Shown piece by piece: positions 8,412 through 15,645 of a stretch of DNA of 35,931 bases. Both the position numbers and the translations under genes were made by a program. Source of the DNA: Mycobacterium sp. (GTDB lineage: Bacteria; Actinomycetota; Actinomycetes; Mycobacteriales; Mycobacteriaceae); NCBI GenBank assembly GCA_031292695.1, contig JARLGS010000986.1:1-35931 (forward strand), in the 5' to 3' direction. Under the pieces are notes generated by a model, which did no database searches, had not been told where the DNA came from, and worked only from the letters and a program-made list of their open reading frames with translations. Numbering within the stretch: the stretch's first letter is position 1; each line of letters starts with the position of its first letter.

Positions 8412-9200
8412 CTATGGGGCACCGCCGTCGGCGTAGATGGTCTGCCCGGTCACGAAACCACAGACATCGGAGAGCAGGAATGCGATCAGCGCGCCGATCT
8501 CCTCGGGCTGTCCCGGGCGCTGCAGCGCGGCGTCGAAACCGAAGTCATCGACGAGCGCCCGCTCGAGTGCCTCTTCGTAGGGATAGCCCTTGTTTTCGGC
8601 GATGAGTCCGCGAAGCGCGTGTAGCGCGTCGGTTTCGACCGCACCGGGGGCGACGCAGTTGGCGCGCACACCGGACTTTCCATGTGTGCGGGCGATCCCA
8701 CGGGTGAACGCCGCGACCGCGGCCTTGAGGCTGGCGTAGGGCAGTCGCGGCTCATGGGGAGCCCGCGCCGAGTAGGCGGCGGTGGTCACGATCGCTCCCC
8801 TGCTGGCCGTCAGGTGAGGCAGCGCCGCCTGCACACACCGGGTGGTCGCCAACAGAACGTCGCGAAAGGCGTTTTCCCAGGCGTTGTCGTCGGAATCGAT
8901 CGGCATCATCCCCGCTGTGCCCATCGTGACGGCGATGCCGTCTAGGCGCCCCAGCAGCCCCACTGCCTGCTCGACCACCGCGATCGCCACACCGGCCTGG
9001 CTGACATCCCCGGCCAACCCGTACGCTGCCGCAGCGCCATCGTCGACCAACGTGGCCGCGGCGGTGTTGGCCTTGACCTCGTCGCGTCCCACCACGACAA
9101 GGGCGGCACCTTCCGCAGCGAGCGCTCGCGCCCCTGCAAGACCCATCCCCGCGGTGCCACCGACGACGACGTAGCCTTTACCACCGACCCGCAGATCCAT
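8412..9200 (-). CDS. Short-chain dehydrogenase/reductase (SDR)
   Basis: 262 residues. ATG at 9200 was chosen because AGGAGG (complement of 9206-9211) stands five bases upstream; a TTG five codons earlier lies inside that SD. Rossmann motif G-G-T-A-G-M-G near residue 15, catalytic Tyr155-x3-Lys159 (YASLK) preceded by Ser in T-T-A-A-Y-S, and a C-terminal F-V-T-G-Q-T-I-Y-A-D-G-G-A-P tail, all classical SDR. It interconverts a hydroxyl and a keto group with NAD(P)(H), perhaps a 3-hydroxyacyl-CoA or dihydrodiol-derived alcohol. It is monocistronic, divergent from the hydrolase at 9382 and convergent with region A. Confidence 0.9.
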   Translation of the reverse strand: MDLRVGGKGYVVVGGTAGMGLAGARALAAEGAALVVVGRDEVKANTAAATLVDDGAAAAYGLAGDVSQAGVAIAVVEQAVGLLGRLDGIAVTMGTAGMMPIDSDDNAWENAFRDVLLATTRCVQAALPHLTASRGAIVTTAAYSARAPHEPRLPYASLKAAVAAFTRGIARTHGKSGVRANCVAPGAVETDALHALRGLIAENKGYPYEEALERALVDDFGFDAALQRPGQPEEIGALIAFLLSDVCGFVTGQTIYADGGAP

Positions 9201-9381
9201 CCCGACCTCCTGCAAGTAGACATGACTGTCAGAACTCTAAACCACAGTGAGCCCACTCCGTCCGGGGCTGACGGATCACCGCAGCCGTTTCTAACGTTCA
9301 GCTGTCGATGGTATTGCCACTGAAGTGACACTGATGCCAGAATAGCGGGCCGATAGCCGCGATCGACCAAGGACCGCACGC
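9201..9381. promoter_or_regulatory. Divergent promoter region between SDR and alpha/beta hydrolase
   Basis: 181 bases without a gene. On the minus strand TAGAGT (complement of 9235-9240) fits the mycobacterial -10 TANNNT, about 35 bases before the SDR start. On the plus strand a short palindrome CACTGAAGTG lies at about 9319-9328, and AAGGA at about 9369 serves the hydrolase. No strong -35 is visible. Confidence 0.35.
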
Positions 9382-10125
9382 ATGGCACTGCCTGATCTTG
9401 TCCTCGTCCACGGTGGCGAACATGCCGGAGACTGTTGGGATCTGACGGTCGCTGAGCTGGGCAGGCGTGAACCGCGGCTGCGAATCCTGGCGGTGGATCT
9501 TCCCGGCCACGGACGAAAGCCGGGTGATCTCGCGACGGCCACCATCGGCGAATGGGCGGACTCTGTCGTCGCCGACATCGAAGACGCCGGCCTTGGCGAC
9601 ATTGTCATCGTCGGCCACTCGATGGCCGGCGTGACGGTGCCCGTCGTCGTCACCAAGCTGGGGTCGGCACGGGTTCGGGAGATGATCCTGGCGACCGCGT
9701 TCGTCCCGCCGCAAGGGACGGCGATCGTGGACACCCTCAGCGGTCCGCTGGCCTTCTTCGCACGTCGGGCCGCCAACACCGGCAAGCCGACCAAGGTTCC
9801 CAAGCTCGCTGCGCGATACGCGTTCTGCAACGGCATGACCCGCGAACAACGGATGTTCACCCTGTCACGGCTATACCCGGAATCAGCGCAGATTCCGGCC
9901 GAGCCGGTCGACCGCAGCACTCTGCCCGAGGACGTGACGCGCACCTGGATCCTGACGACGCGCGACCGGGCCCTGTCGGTGCAGGCGCAGCGCGACAGCA
10001 TCAACGCACTCGGTGGCGTGCACTACGAGATCCCGGTGGCCGCGTGCCACGAACTGATGATCAGCGATCCTGAAGCATTGGCACGGATCCTGATCGAACG
10101 ATGCCGCTCCTGGCAACAGGACTAG
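9382..10125 (+). CDS. Alpha/beta hydrolase (Ser nucleophile)
   Basis: 247 residues, ATG with AAGGA nine bases upstream. Alpha/beta hydrolase fold: the oxyanion segment L-V-H-G-G-E-H near the start, nucleophile Ser80 in the elbow G-H-S-M-A-G, a C-terminal strand with an acidic residue (T-T-R-D-R-A-L) and catalytic His223 in A-A-C-H-E-L-M. No signal peptide or lid-type membrane segment is visible, so it is cytoplasmic. The MenH/salicylate-esterase-like layout suggests an esterase, thioesterase or C-C bond hydrolase; the sequence does not decide. It is transcribed alone, divergent from the SDR. Confidence 0.82.
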   Translation: MALPDLVLVHGGEHAGDCWDLTVAELGRREPRLRILAVDLPGHGRKPGDLATATIGEWADSVVADIEDAGLGDIVIVGHSMAGVTVPVVVTKLGSARVREMILATAFVPPQGTAIVDTLSGPLAFFARRAANTGKPTKVPKLAARYAFCNGMTREQRMFTLSRLYPESAQIPAEPVDRSTLPEDVTRTWILTTRDRALSVQAQRDSINALGGVHYEIPVAACHELMISDPEALARILIERCRSWQQD

Positions 10126-10220
10126 ACCGACCCCTGCGCCGGTCCGGCCGGGCGGGCGCGACACCTATCGCGAGCAGCAGTCATCAACGCTGGCCAGGGA
10201 GAGCAACCCTCACCGCGGCA

Positions 10221-10289
10221 CGGCCTTTAGCTCCTCGCGAGCTCGGGATCCACGTAAATGCACTGAACCGGGTTGCTGCCCAAGGGCTC
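10221..10289 (+). pseudogene. Possible short remnant of an SDR gene
   Basis: Within the 308-base gap 10126-10433, one plus frame reads LAPRELGIHVNALNRVAAQG, close to the SDR segment ELGIxVNAxxPGxxxT that follows the YxxxK helix. No start, cofactor motif or catalytic Tyr is present. It could be a relic of a deleted SDR or a chance match. The rest of the gap holds only the promoter-like sequence near 10350-10379. Confidence 0.25.
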
Positions 10290-10349
10290 AACCGCCTCGT
10301 CAACCGACCCGTTGGCCGTCGTGGCCCGGTCCGCACCCAGCTGACCCCG

Positions 10350-10379
10350 TATACCGATATCTATTTAACGGTATAGACT
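10350..10379 (+). promoter_or_regulatory. Inverted repeat and -10-like element upstream of thiolase
   Basis: The perfect 7-bp arms TATACCG (10350-10356) and CGGTATA (10369-10375) are separated by 12 AT-rich bases. The second arm overlaps TATAGACT (10372-10379), which contains the mycobacterial -10 TANNNT. The start codon is 55 bases downstream. A repressor binding the repeat would cover the promoter. The same TATAGACT and a CCGATAT precede the thiolase at 14484. Confidence 0.5.
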
Positions 10380-10433
10380 GGCTGGGCCGGCCGGGTCACC
10401 GTCCCGTTCGCGTCCGACGACCTAGGGAGAGAC

Positions 10434-11624
10434 ATGGAGACAGCACCGTCCCGCGCAGTGATCGTCGCCGCCGCCCGCACGGCGATCGGCACAGCACGCA
10501 AGGGCACATTGGCCAATATGGACGCCAAAGATCTCGCGAAGCCGGTTGTCGCTGCGGCCATCGACCGATCCGGGCTGGCCGCCTCGGACTTCGAGGACCT
10601 GGTGATCGCCGAGAGCTTGCAGGGCGGCGGGGACAGCGCCCGGTATATCGCGGTCGACCTGGGGCTCACAGACATTCCCGGTATGGCCGTCAATCGGCAG
10701 TGCGCGTCCAGCCTGACTGCCATCGCCGTGGGCGCGGGTCAGATCGCCTCGGGGATGAGCCGTGCCGTGTTGGCGGGCGGGATGGAATCCTGTTCCACCA
10801 CGCCGCTTCTGCGTAAGCGCAAGCCCTTCACCACCGGCAAGTCCGCCGAGGACTACCAGGATCCGTGGATGCCGCTCTCGCACCCGCCCACCGACGATGC
10901 GCCCGCACTCGACATGTCGATCACCGTGGCGCACAACTGTGCGGTGCAGTACGGCATCACCCGGCAAGACCAGGACGAGTGGGCGCTGCGCTCACACCAG
11001 CGCGCGATCAAGGCGATCGACGCAGGCTCGTTCGTCGATGAGATCGTGCCCATCGAAGTGCCACAGGCCGACGGCTCGACGGTCACGTTCGCCGAGGACG
11101 AACACCCCCGGCGGGGCACCACAGTCGAGGTGCTGGCAGAGCTGAAGGTGCTACACCCGGAGATCGACGGCTTCACCGTCACCGCGGGCAACTCCTCGGG
11201 CATCAACGACGCCGCCGCCATAGTCGCTCTGGCAGCCCCCGGCGCGCAGGCCGCTCCGCTGGCCAATGTGCTCTCGTGGGCCTCGGTCGGTGTGGCACCC
11301 AACCGCACGGGCAGCGGGCCGATCACCGCGATTCCCAAGGCACTTGAGCTGGCCGGGCGCACGATCGATGACGTCGCACTGTTCGAGATCAACGAGGCCT
11401 TCGCCGCGCAGGCCGTCGCCTGCGCGCGGGAACTGAAACTCGACGAGGAGATCGTCAACGTCTACGGCTCGGGCATCAGTCTCGGCCACCCGATCGCGGC
11501 CACCGGTGCGCGGATGGTGACCTCGGCGATCTATGAACTTCGCCGCCGCGGCGGCGGCATCGGCGTGCTGTCGATGTGCGCCGGCGGCGGGATGGGTGCA
11601 GCAATGGTTATCGAGGTGGTTTGA
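10434..11624 (+). CDS. Acetyl-CoA acyltransferase (degradative thiolase, FadA-like)
   Basis: 396 residues, ATG with AGGGAGA upstream. All four thiolase active-site elements are intact: the acyl-accepting Cys in N-R-Q-C-A-S-S (about residue 87), N-E-A-F-A-A-Q, the His in G-S-G-I-S-L-G-H-P-I-A-A-T-G, and the second Cys in C-A-G-G-G-M-G. Unlike the other two thiolase-fold genes in the window, it should carry out true thiolytic cleavage of 3-ketoacyl-CoA, or the reverse Claisen condensation. Oddly, its immediate neighbour is a DUF35-family gene, a partner more typical of Ltp-type enzymes; only one base separates their stop and start. Confidence 0.93.
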   Translation: METAPSRAVIVAAARTAIGTARKGTLANMDAKDLAKPVVAAAIDRSGLAASDFEDLVIAESLQGGGDSARYIAVDLGLTDIPGMAVNRQCASSLTAIAVGAGQIASGMSRAVLAGGMESCSTTPLLRKRKPFTTGKSAEDYQDPWMPLSHPPTDDAPALDMSITVAHNCAVQYGITRQDQDEWALRSHQRAIKAIDAGSFVDEIVPIEVPQADGSTVTFAEDEHPRRGTTVEVLAELKVLHPEIDGFTVTAGNSSGINDAAAIVALAAPGAQAAPLANVLSWASVGVAPNRTGSGPITAIPKALELAGRTIDDVALFEINEAFAAQAVACARELKLDEEIVNVYGSGISLGHPIAATGARMVTSAIYELRRRGGGIGVLSMCAGGGMGAAMVIEVV

Positions 11625-11625
11625 G

Positions 11626-12039
11626 ATGAGCGCGTTGATCACAGAGGGACTGTTCCGGGTCGACGGCGACCGTTCGGTGCTGTTCGGTTCGCGCCGACAC
11701 TCCACGGGTGTCGTGAGGTTCCCCGCCGAGCGTCCGGAGTTATTCGACGGGACAGACGATATCGAGCCGATCGAACTGTCCACCGAAGGAACGCTCTACA
11801 CCTACACCACCCAGGAATTCGCGCCGCCGCTGCCTTACAAGGGCCACCGCACACCCGAGACATTCCGGCCCTATGTGGTGGGTTTCGTCCAACTGCCCGA
11901 GGGTCTGCTGGTAGAGGCCCTGATCGTAGGTGCCTCCTCCGACGCGTTACGCATCGGCCAGCCGATGGTGTCGACCACGACGACGCTGGAAACCGCTGAC
12001 GGGCAATCGCTTTTGACCTACGCGTTCTGCCCGGCCTGA
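11626..12039 (+). CDS. DUF35/OB-fold protein lacking the zinc-ribbon cysteines
   Basis: 137 residues, ATG one base after the thiolase stop, so translationally coupled. Residues 18-42 (VLFGSRRHSTGVVRFPAERP) line up with the DUF35 zinc ribbon (GSRCxxCGxxxFPxxxxCPxC), but every ribbon cysteine is replaced; the only Cys is near the C-terminus (AFCPA). The OB-fold part is present (G-T-L-Y-T-Y-T-T, then F-R-P-Y-V-V-G-F-V-Q-L-P-E-G-L-L-V-E-A). It is likely a subunit of the adjacent thiolase. The loss of metal ligands contrasts with the intact C42/C45/C56/C59 of the DUF35 protein at 888. Confidence 0.8.
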   Translation: MSALITEGLFRVDGDRSVLFGSRRHSTGVVRFPAERPELFDGTDDIEPIELSTEGTLYTYTTQEFAPPLPYKGHRTPETFRPYVVGFVQLPEGLLVEALIVGASSDALRIGQPMVSTTTTLETADGQSLLTYAFCPA

Positions 12040-12132
12040 CATCGCCGTGCCCGGCGTGGCCCACCAGATGGTGCGGCTCTCGACCAGAGGACGGCCGAGC
12101 GTGGGATCGGTGGTGGTGACGCAGCCCGCCGA

Positions 12133-12735
12133 TCAGGGGCGGGTCATGGCATAGATCATCTCGGCGACCGCAGCGATCATTTCGTCGCGGTCCACGGCGA
12201 CTGTCTGGGTCTGCACCGCATACCACGAACGGTCCAGCAGACCCATCACGGCGACACCGATCACCTCCGGCGAGTGAGTGCCGGCGCCGCCGATGGCCTG
12301 TCCCAGCTTCCACGCGGCACGGGTGAGCATACGGTTGCGGGAGCGACGAAACGCCTCATCCTCCGGGGCAGAGTGAGCCGACGCCGTCACGAACGCGCCG
12401 TGGCGATCAAGGTAGGCGAAGTAGTCGCCGACCCAGGTACGAAGATCCTCGAGCGCCAAGGTGCCGCCGAAACCCTCCAGTACGGAAAGTACGGCGAGCA
12501 CATCGTGATACGCGGTCTCGCCGAGAACGTTAAAGACCTCCCGCTTGTCCTTAAAGTAGGTGTAGAACCCGGCCCGCGAGATGCCGCAGGATTCGGTGAT
12601 CGCGTTGATCGGTGTCCCGGCGTAGCCGCGCTCGAGGAACAGGTGGCGGCTGGCTTGGAGAATCGCGGTCCTCGTGCGCACGCCGCGGCCCGCGTCAAGC
12701 GCCTCAACGGGCCCCGAACCCGAAGTCACGGTCAT
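12133..12735 (-). CDS. TetR/AcrR family transcriptional regulator
   Basis: 200 residues from ATG 12735; an in-frame upstream start at 12795 would add 20 residues, but TetR proteins normally begin shortly before the first helix. The HTH domain is clear: T-A-I-L-Q-A-S-R-H-L-F-L-E-R-G-Y near 20-40 and I-T-E-S-C-G-I-S-R-A-G-F-Y-T-Y-F-K-D-K near 46-65. The rest is a helical ligand-binding domain with no recognisable specificity. It is divergent from the amidohydrolase at 12878, with the perfect palindrome 12816-12835 between them. Autoregulation plus control of the amidohydrolase is the simplest reading; an acyl-CoA or pathway intermediate would be the inducer (inference). Confidence 0.92.
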   Translation of the reverse strand: MTVTSGSGPVEALDAGRGVRTRTAILQASRHLFLERGYAGTPINAITESCGISRAGFYTYFKDKREVFNVLGETAYHDVLAVLSVLEGFGGTLALEDLRTWVGDYFAYLDRHGAFVTASAHSAPEDEAFRRSRNRMLTRAAWKLGQAIGGAGTHSPEVIGVAVMGLLDRSWYAVQTQTVAVDRDEMIAAVAEMIYAMTRP

Positions 12736-12815
12736 GGCCAAACCGTATACGACAGGAACGTCAACCCGCAATCGCTGCACCGCAAAGTGCCTCATATGGT
12801 ATTTACACCGGCTCT

Positions 12816-12835
12816 ACTTGACACTATTGTCAAGT
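12816..12835. promoter_or_regulatory. Perfect 20-bp palindrome, probable TetR operator
   Basis: ACTTGACA-CTAT-TGTCAAGT: two perfect 8-bp arms with a 4-base centre. It lies between the TetR gene (-) and the amidohydrolase (+), and its left arm contains a consensus -35 TTGACA (12818-12823), so bound repressor would block polymerase. I found no second copy of the full palindrome in the window, which points to local control only. Confidence 0.75.
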
Positions 12836-12877
12836 AAGTTCACGCCCGGCGGCACGCCGAGGAGGAGGAAGCAAGCG

Positions 12878-14113
12878 ATGACGCAGTTCACCGAGGCACC
12901 GATCTTCGATGCCGATCAGCACATGTATGAAACGCCTGACGCGCTCACCAAGTACCTGCCTGAGCAGTACCGGTCGAAGGTGCAGTTCGTCCAGATCGGC
13001 AGGCACACCCGGATCGCGATCCTGAACAAGATCACCGACTACATGCCGAATCCGACGTTCGAGCGGGTCGCCGCGCCGGGCGCGCACGAGAAGTTCTACT
13101 CCGGGCAAAATCCCGAGGGACTTTCGATGCGGGAGATGTCTGGCCGGGGTACCGCGGCGCCGGCCGGTTCGCGTAACCCCGAGGACCGCATCGCCGAGAT
13201 AAACCGGCAGGGGGTGGAGGCATGTCTGAACTACCCCACCCTGGCCAACCTGGTCGAGCATTCAGCCGCCGAGGATCCCGATTTGACCGCGGCGATCATC
13301 CACGCGCTCAACCAGTGGATGCTGGAGCACTGGAGCTATGTCTACGCCGACCGGATCTACTCGACGCCGGTGCTCACCTTGGGGATTGTTGACAACGCGC
13401 GCCGCGAACTCGAGTACATCCTGGCCAACGGGGCCAAGGTCGCACTGATCAAGCCGGCACCGGTCAACGGTTACAAGGGCTGGCGATCGCCTGCGCTGCC
13501 CGAGTTTGACCCATTCTGGAAAGATGTCCAGGCGGCCGGACTCCCCATCGTGCTGCATGCGAGCCAACCTCCGCTGCAGGAGTACATCGACAAGTGGGAG
13601 CCACCGAAGACCAGCAGTGCATTCGAGATGTCGGCGTTCAAGTGGACGGCTCTCGGCCATCGGGAGATTGCCGACATGCTGACCAGCCTGATCTGCCACG
13701 GCACCCTGACCCGGTTCCCGAAGCTACGCATCGCCAGCATCGAGAACGGCAGTTCCTGGATCAACCCGCTGTTCGACGATCTTCAGTCGACGTACAACAA
13801 GATGCCGCAGAACTTCCCCGAGCATCCGCACGAGGTGTTCCGCCGCAACATCTGGGTCAGCCCATTCTGGGAGGGCCGGGTGTCCGACGTCGTGAATACG
13901 GTCGGCTGGGACAGGGTGCTGTTCGGCTCGGACTGGCCGCACCCCGAAGGACTCGAGACCCCCAGGGGTTACTTCAAGTACGCCGAAGGCATGGACAAGC
14001 GTCGCACCTATGACTTCATGGGTGATAACGCCCGCCGGTTCATAGGCCTGCCGATCCGCAACCCCGATCCCGACGCCGTGCACCCCCCAGTGCTGGAAGC
14101 CACCAGCGCCTGA
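12878..14113 (+). CDS. PF04909 amidohydrolase-family protein (metal-dependent hydrolase/decarboxylase)
   Basis: 411 residues. ATG at 12878 was chosen for GGAGGAGG at 12861-12868; the frame is open further upstream through the operator but without a supported start. Amidohydrolase_2 TIM-barrel: the N-terminal metal motif is D13-x-H15 (FDADQHMY), not HxH; a barrel His appears in I-V-L-H-A-S-Q, and the C-terminal Asp/His in F-G-S-D-W-P-H-P-E-G. This pattern belongs to the ACMSD/LigW/gamma-resorcylate decarboxylase branch, so non-oxidative decarboxylation or C-C hydrolysis is as likely as amide hydrolysis. It is monocistronic, ends at a strong hairpin, and is probably repressed by the divergent TetR. 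The paralogue at 18189 has the same layout. Confidence 0.88.
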   Translation: MTQFTEAPIFDADQHMYETPDALTKYLPEQYRSKVQFVQIGRHTRIAILNKITDYMPNPTFERVAAPGAHEKFYSGQNPEGLSMREMSGRGTAAPAGSRNPEDRIAEINRQGVEACLNYPTLANLVEHSAAEDPDLTAAIIHALNQWMLEHWSYVYADRIYSTPVLTLGIVDNARRELEYILANGAKVALIKPAPVNGYKGWRSPALPEFDPFWKDVQAAGLPIVLHASQPPLQEYIDKWEPPKTSSAFEMSAFKWTALGHREIADMLTSLICHGTLTRFPKLRIASIENGSSWINPLFDDLQSTYNKMPQNFPEHPHEVFRRNIWVSPFWEGRVSDVVNTVGWDRVLFGSDWPHPEGLETPRGYFKYAEGMDKRRTYDFMGDNARRFIGLPIRNPDPDAVHPPVLEATSA

Positions 14114-14123
14114 CAGTCGAGCC

Positions 14124-14157
14124 GAGAACGGCCCGGGCATCAGCTCGGGCCGTTCTC
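14124..14157 (+). terminator. Strong terminator hairpin after the amidohydrolase
   Basis: A perfect 12-bp stem GAGAACGGCCCG / CGGGCCGTTCTC encloses a 10-base loop, starting 10 bases after the amidohydrolase stop. There is no long T-tract, as is usual in mycobacteria. The following stretch to 14393 holds no gene I can support. Confidence 0.8.
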
Positions 14158-14393
14158 TGTCTCCGGTCGTCGCCGGCTGGCAGCAGGCTCGGCCGCCCAT
14201 GGTGGTGCGTCGGGCCAACTTCGATGCCCGCGAATGGGTGCAGCCGATGCAGACAAAGGCCTGCTACGACCGTGACCCGCATCCGACGTAGCGCTACCAC
14301 TGTCGGTCCGGCGCCGTATCGAACCACGACGCCGGGCGGCCTCCCGGCCCGCCTCCAGGTCACCGGAGCACAGCCCACCAACCCGATTCTAAT

Positions 14394-14413
14394 CCGATAT
14401 ATAGTTATAGACT
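14394..14413 (+). promoter_or_regulatory. Promoter-like element upstream of the Ltp-like thiolase operon
   Basis: CCGATAT (14394-14400) is followed by TATAGACT (14406-14413), 71 bases before the ATG at 14484. Both short words also occur upstream of the thiolase at 10434 (10354-10360 and 10372-10379), with a spacing 6 bases longer. TAGACT fits the -10 TANNNT. Here there is no perfect inverted repeat. Confidence 0.4.
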
Positions 14414-14483
14414 TCCAGCAGGATCAGCACCTACGGCCGCCGGTCGGCCTGACCACGTTCGCGCAACACCCCGAAGGAGCCCC

Positions 14484-15635
14484 ATGAGCAGGCCTGACAT
14501 CGCCATCATCGGCGTCGGAATCCACCCCTTCGGCCGGTATGCAGATCGGTCCGCGCTGGAGCTGGGTGCGGTGGCGATTAACCGGGCGGTCAGGGACGCT
14601 GGGATCGACTGGACCGACGTCGACAGCCTCTACGCCGGCAGCCTGGAAGTGGCCAACCCCGAGGCTGTCACCGGCCTCGTCGGAATGACCGGGTTACCCG
14701 CGCGCGCCACCCTGAGCGGATGCGCCACAGGGAACTCCTTACTGACGCTGGCCGCCCGCGATGTGTTGGTCGGCGAGGCCGAGATCGCCGTCGGTGTGGG
14801 GCTGGACAAACACCCTCGCGGCGCGTTCGGCGCCGACCCGTCGGTGTCCGGCCTTCCGCAGTGGTACGGCGACCAAGGCATGTTCTTGACCACGCATTAC
14901 TTCGGCACGAAGATCATGCGCTACATGCACGACCACGAGATCAGCGAGCAGACGCTGGCCTTGGTCGCGGCCAAAAACTTCGCCAACGGTGCGCTGGCGC
15001 CGCATGCGTGGCGACGCAGGGCGATGAGCGTCGAGGCTATCCTGGGCTCCCCGGTTGTCAACGCCCCGCTGCGCCAGTACATGTACTGCAATCCCAACGA
15101 GGGTGCTGCCGCCGTGGTGGTCTGCCGGGCCGATAAGGCCAAGCAGTACACCGACACCCCGATCTACCTGCGGGCCTCGGCACTGCGCAGCCGCCGCGAG
15201 GGCGCATATGAGCTGCTGCGCACCTCTATCGAGTTGCCGATCGTGCCCGGGACGACCGCCGAGGCGGCCCAGGCCGCCTATGAGCAGGCCGGTATCGGTC
15301 CCGAGGACATCGATGTCGCGCAACTGCAGGACACCGATTCCGGCTCGGAGATCATCCACATGGCCGAAACCATGCTCTGCAAGGACGGTGCGCAGGAGGC
15401 CTTGCTGCACGACGGCGCCACCCAGATCGCCGGCCGGCTCCCGATCAACACCGATGGCGGGCTGCTCGCCAACGGTGAGCCGGTCGGCGCGTCGGGTCTG
15501 CGGCAGGTGTACGAACTCGTGCACCAATTGCGCGGGAGCGCCGGCGAACGCCAGGTGCCCAATGACCCGCAGGTGGCTCTGGCCCAGCTCTACGGCGCGC
15601 CCGGCACGGCCGCGGTCGCCATCCTGAGCAAGTAG
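14484..15635 (+). CDS. Ltp-type thiolase-fold protein with altered active site
   Basis: 383 residues, ATG with GAAGGAG upstream. SCP-x/lipid-transfer thiolase branch: N-terminal I-A-I-I-G-V-G-I-H-P-F-G-R-Y and a Cys in L-S-G-C-A-T-G-N-S (about residue 80) at the acyl-Cys position. Two other catalytic elements are changed. HDCF/NEAF is replaced by Q-D-T-D-S-G-S, and the GHPxGATG His is replaced by Glu (N-G-E-P-V-G-A-S-G). Classical thiolysis is therefore unlikely; a lyase or other C-C chemistry on an acyl-CoA is possible. Unusually for an Ltp-type protein, no DUF35 gene is adjacent. It leads an operon with the alpha/beta hydrolase and CoA ligase. Confidence 0.85.
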   Translation: MSRPDIAIIGVGIHPFGRYADRSALELGAVAINRAVRDAGIDWTDVDSLYAGSLEVANPEAVTGLVGMTGLPARATLSGCATGNSLLTLAARDVLVGEAEIAVGVGLDKHPRGAFGADPSVSGLPQWYGDQGMFLTTHYFGTKIMRYMHDHEISEQTLALVAAKNFANGALAPHAWRRRAMSVEAILGSPVVNAPLRQYMYCNPNEGAAAVVVCRADKAKQYTDTPIYLRASALRSRREGAYELLRTSIELPIVPGTTAEAAQAAYEQAGIGPEDIDVAQLQDTDSGSEIIHMAETMLCKDGAQEALLHDGATQIAGRLPINTDGGLLANGEPVGASGLRQVYELVHQLRGSAGERQVPNDPQVALAQLYGAPGTAAVAILSK

Positions 15636-15645
15636 GCGGGTCAGG

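Noticed and set aside
12043..12056. Small hairpin CGCCG-TGCC-CGGCG after the cysteine-less DUF35 gene
   Set aside because: A 5-bp stem is common by chance at this GC content; not enough to call a terminator.
14199..14291. 30-codon ORF in the gap before the 14484 thiolase
   Set aside because: No ribosome-binding site, no known relation and no coupling to a neighbour; too short to support.
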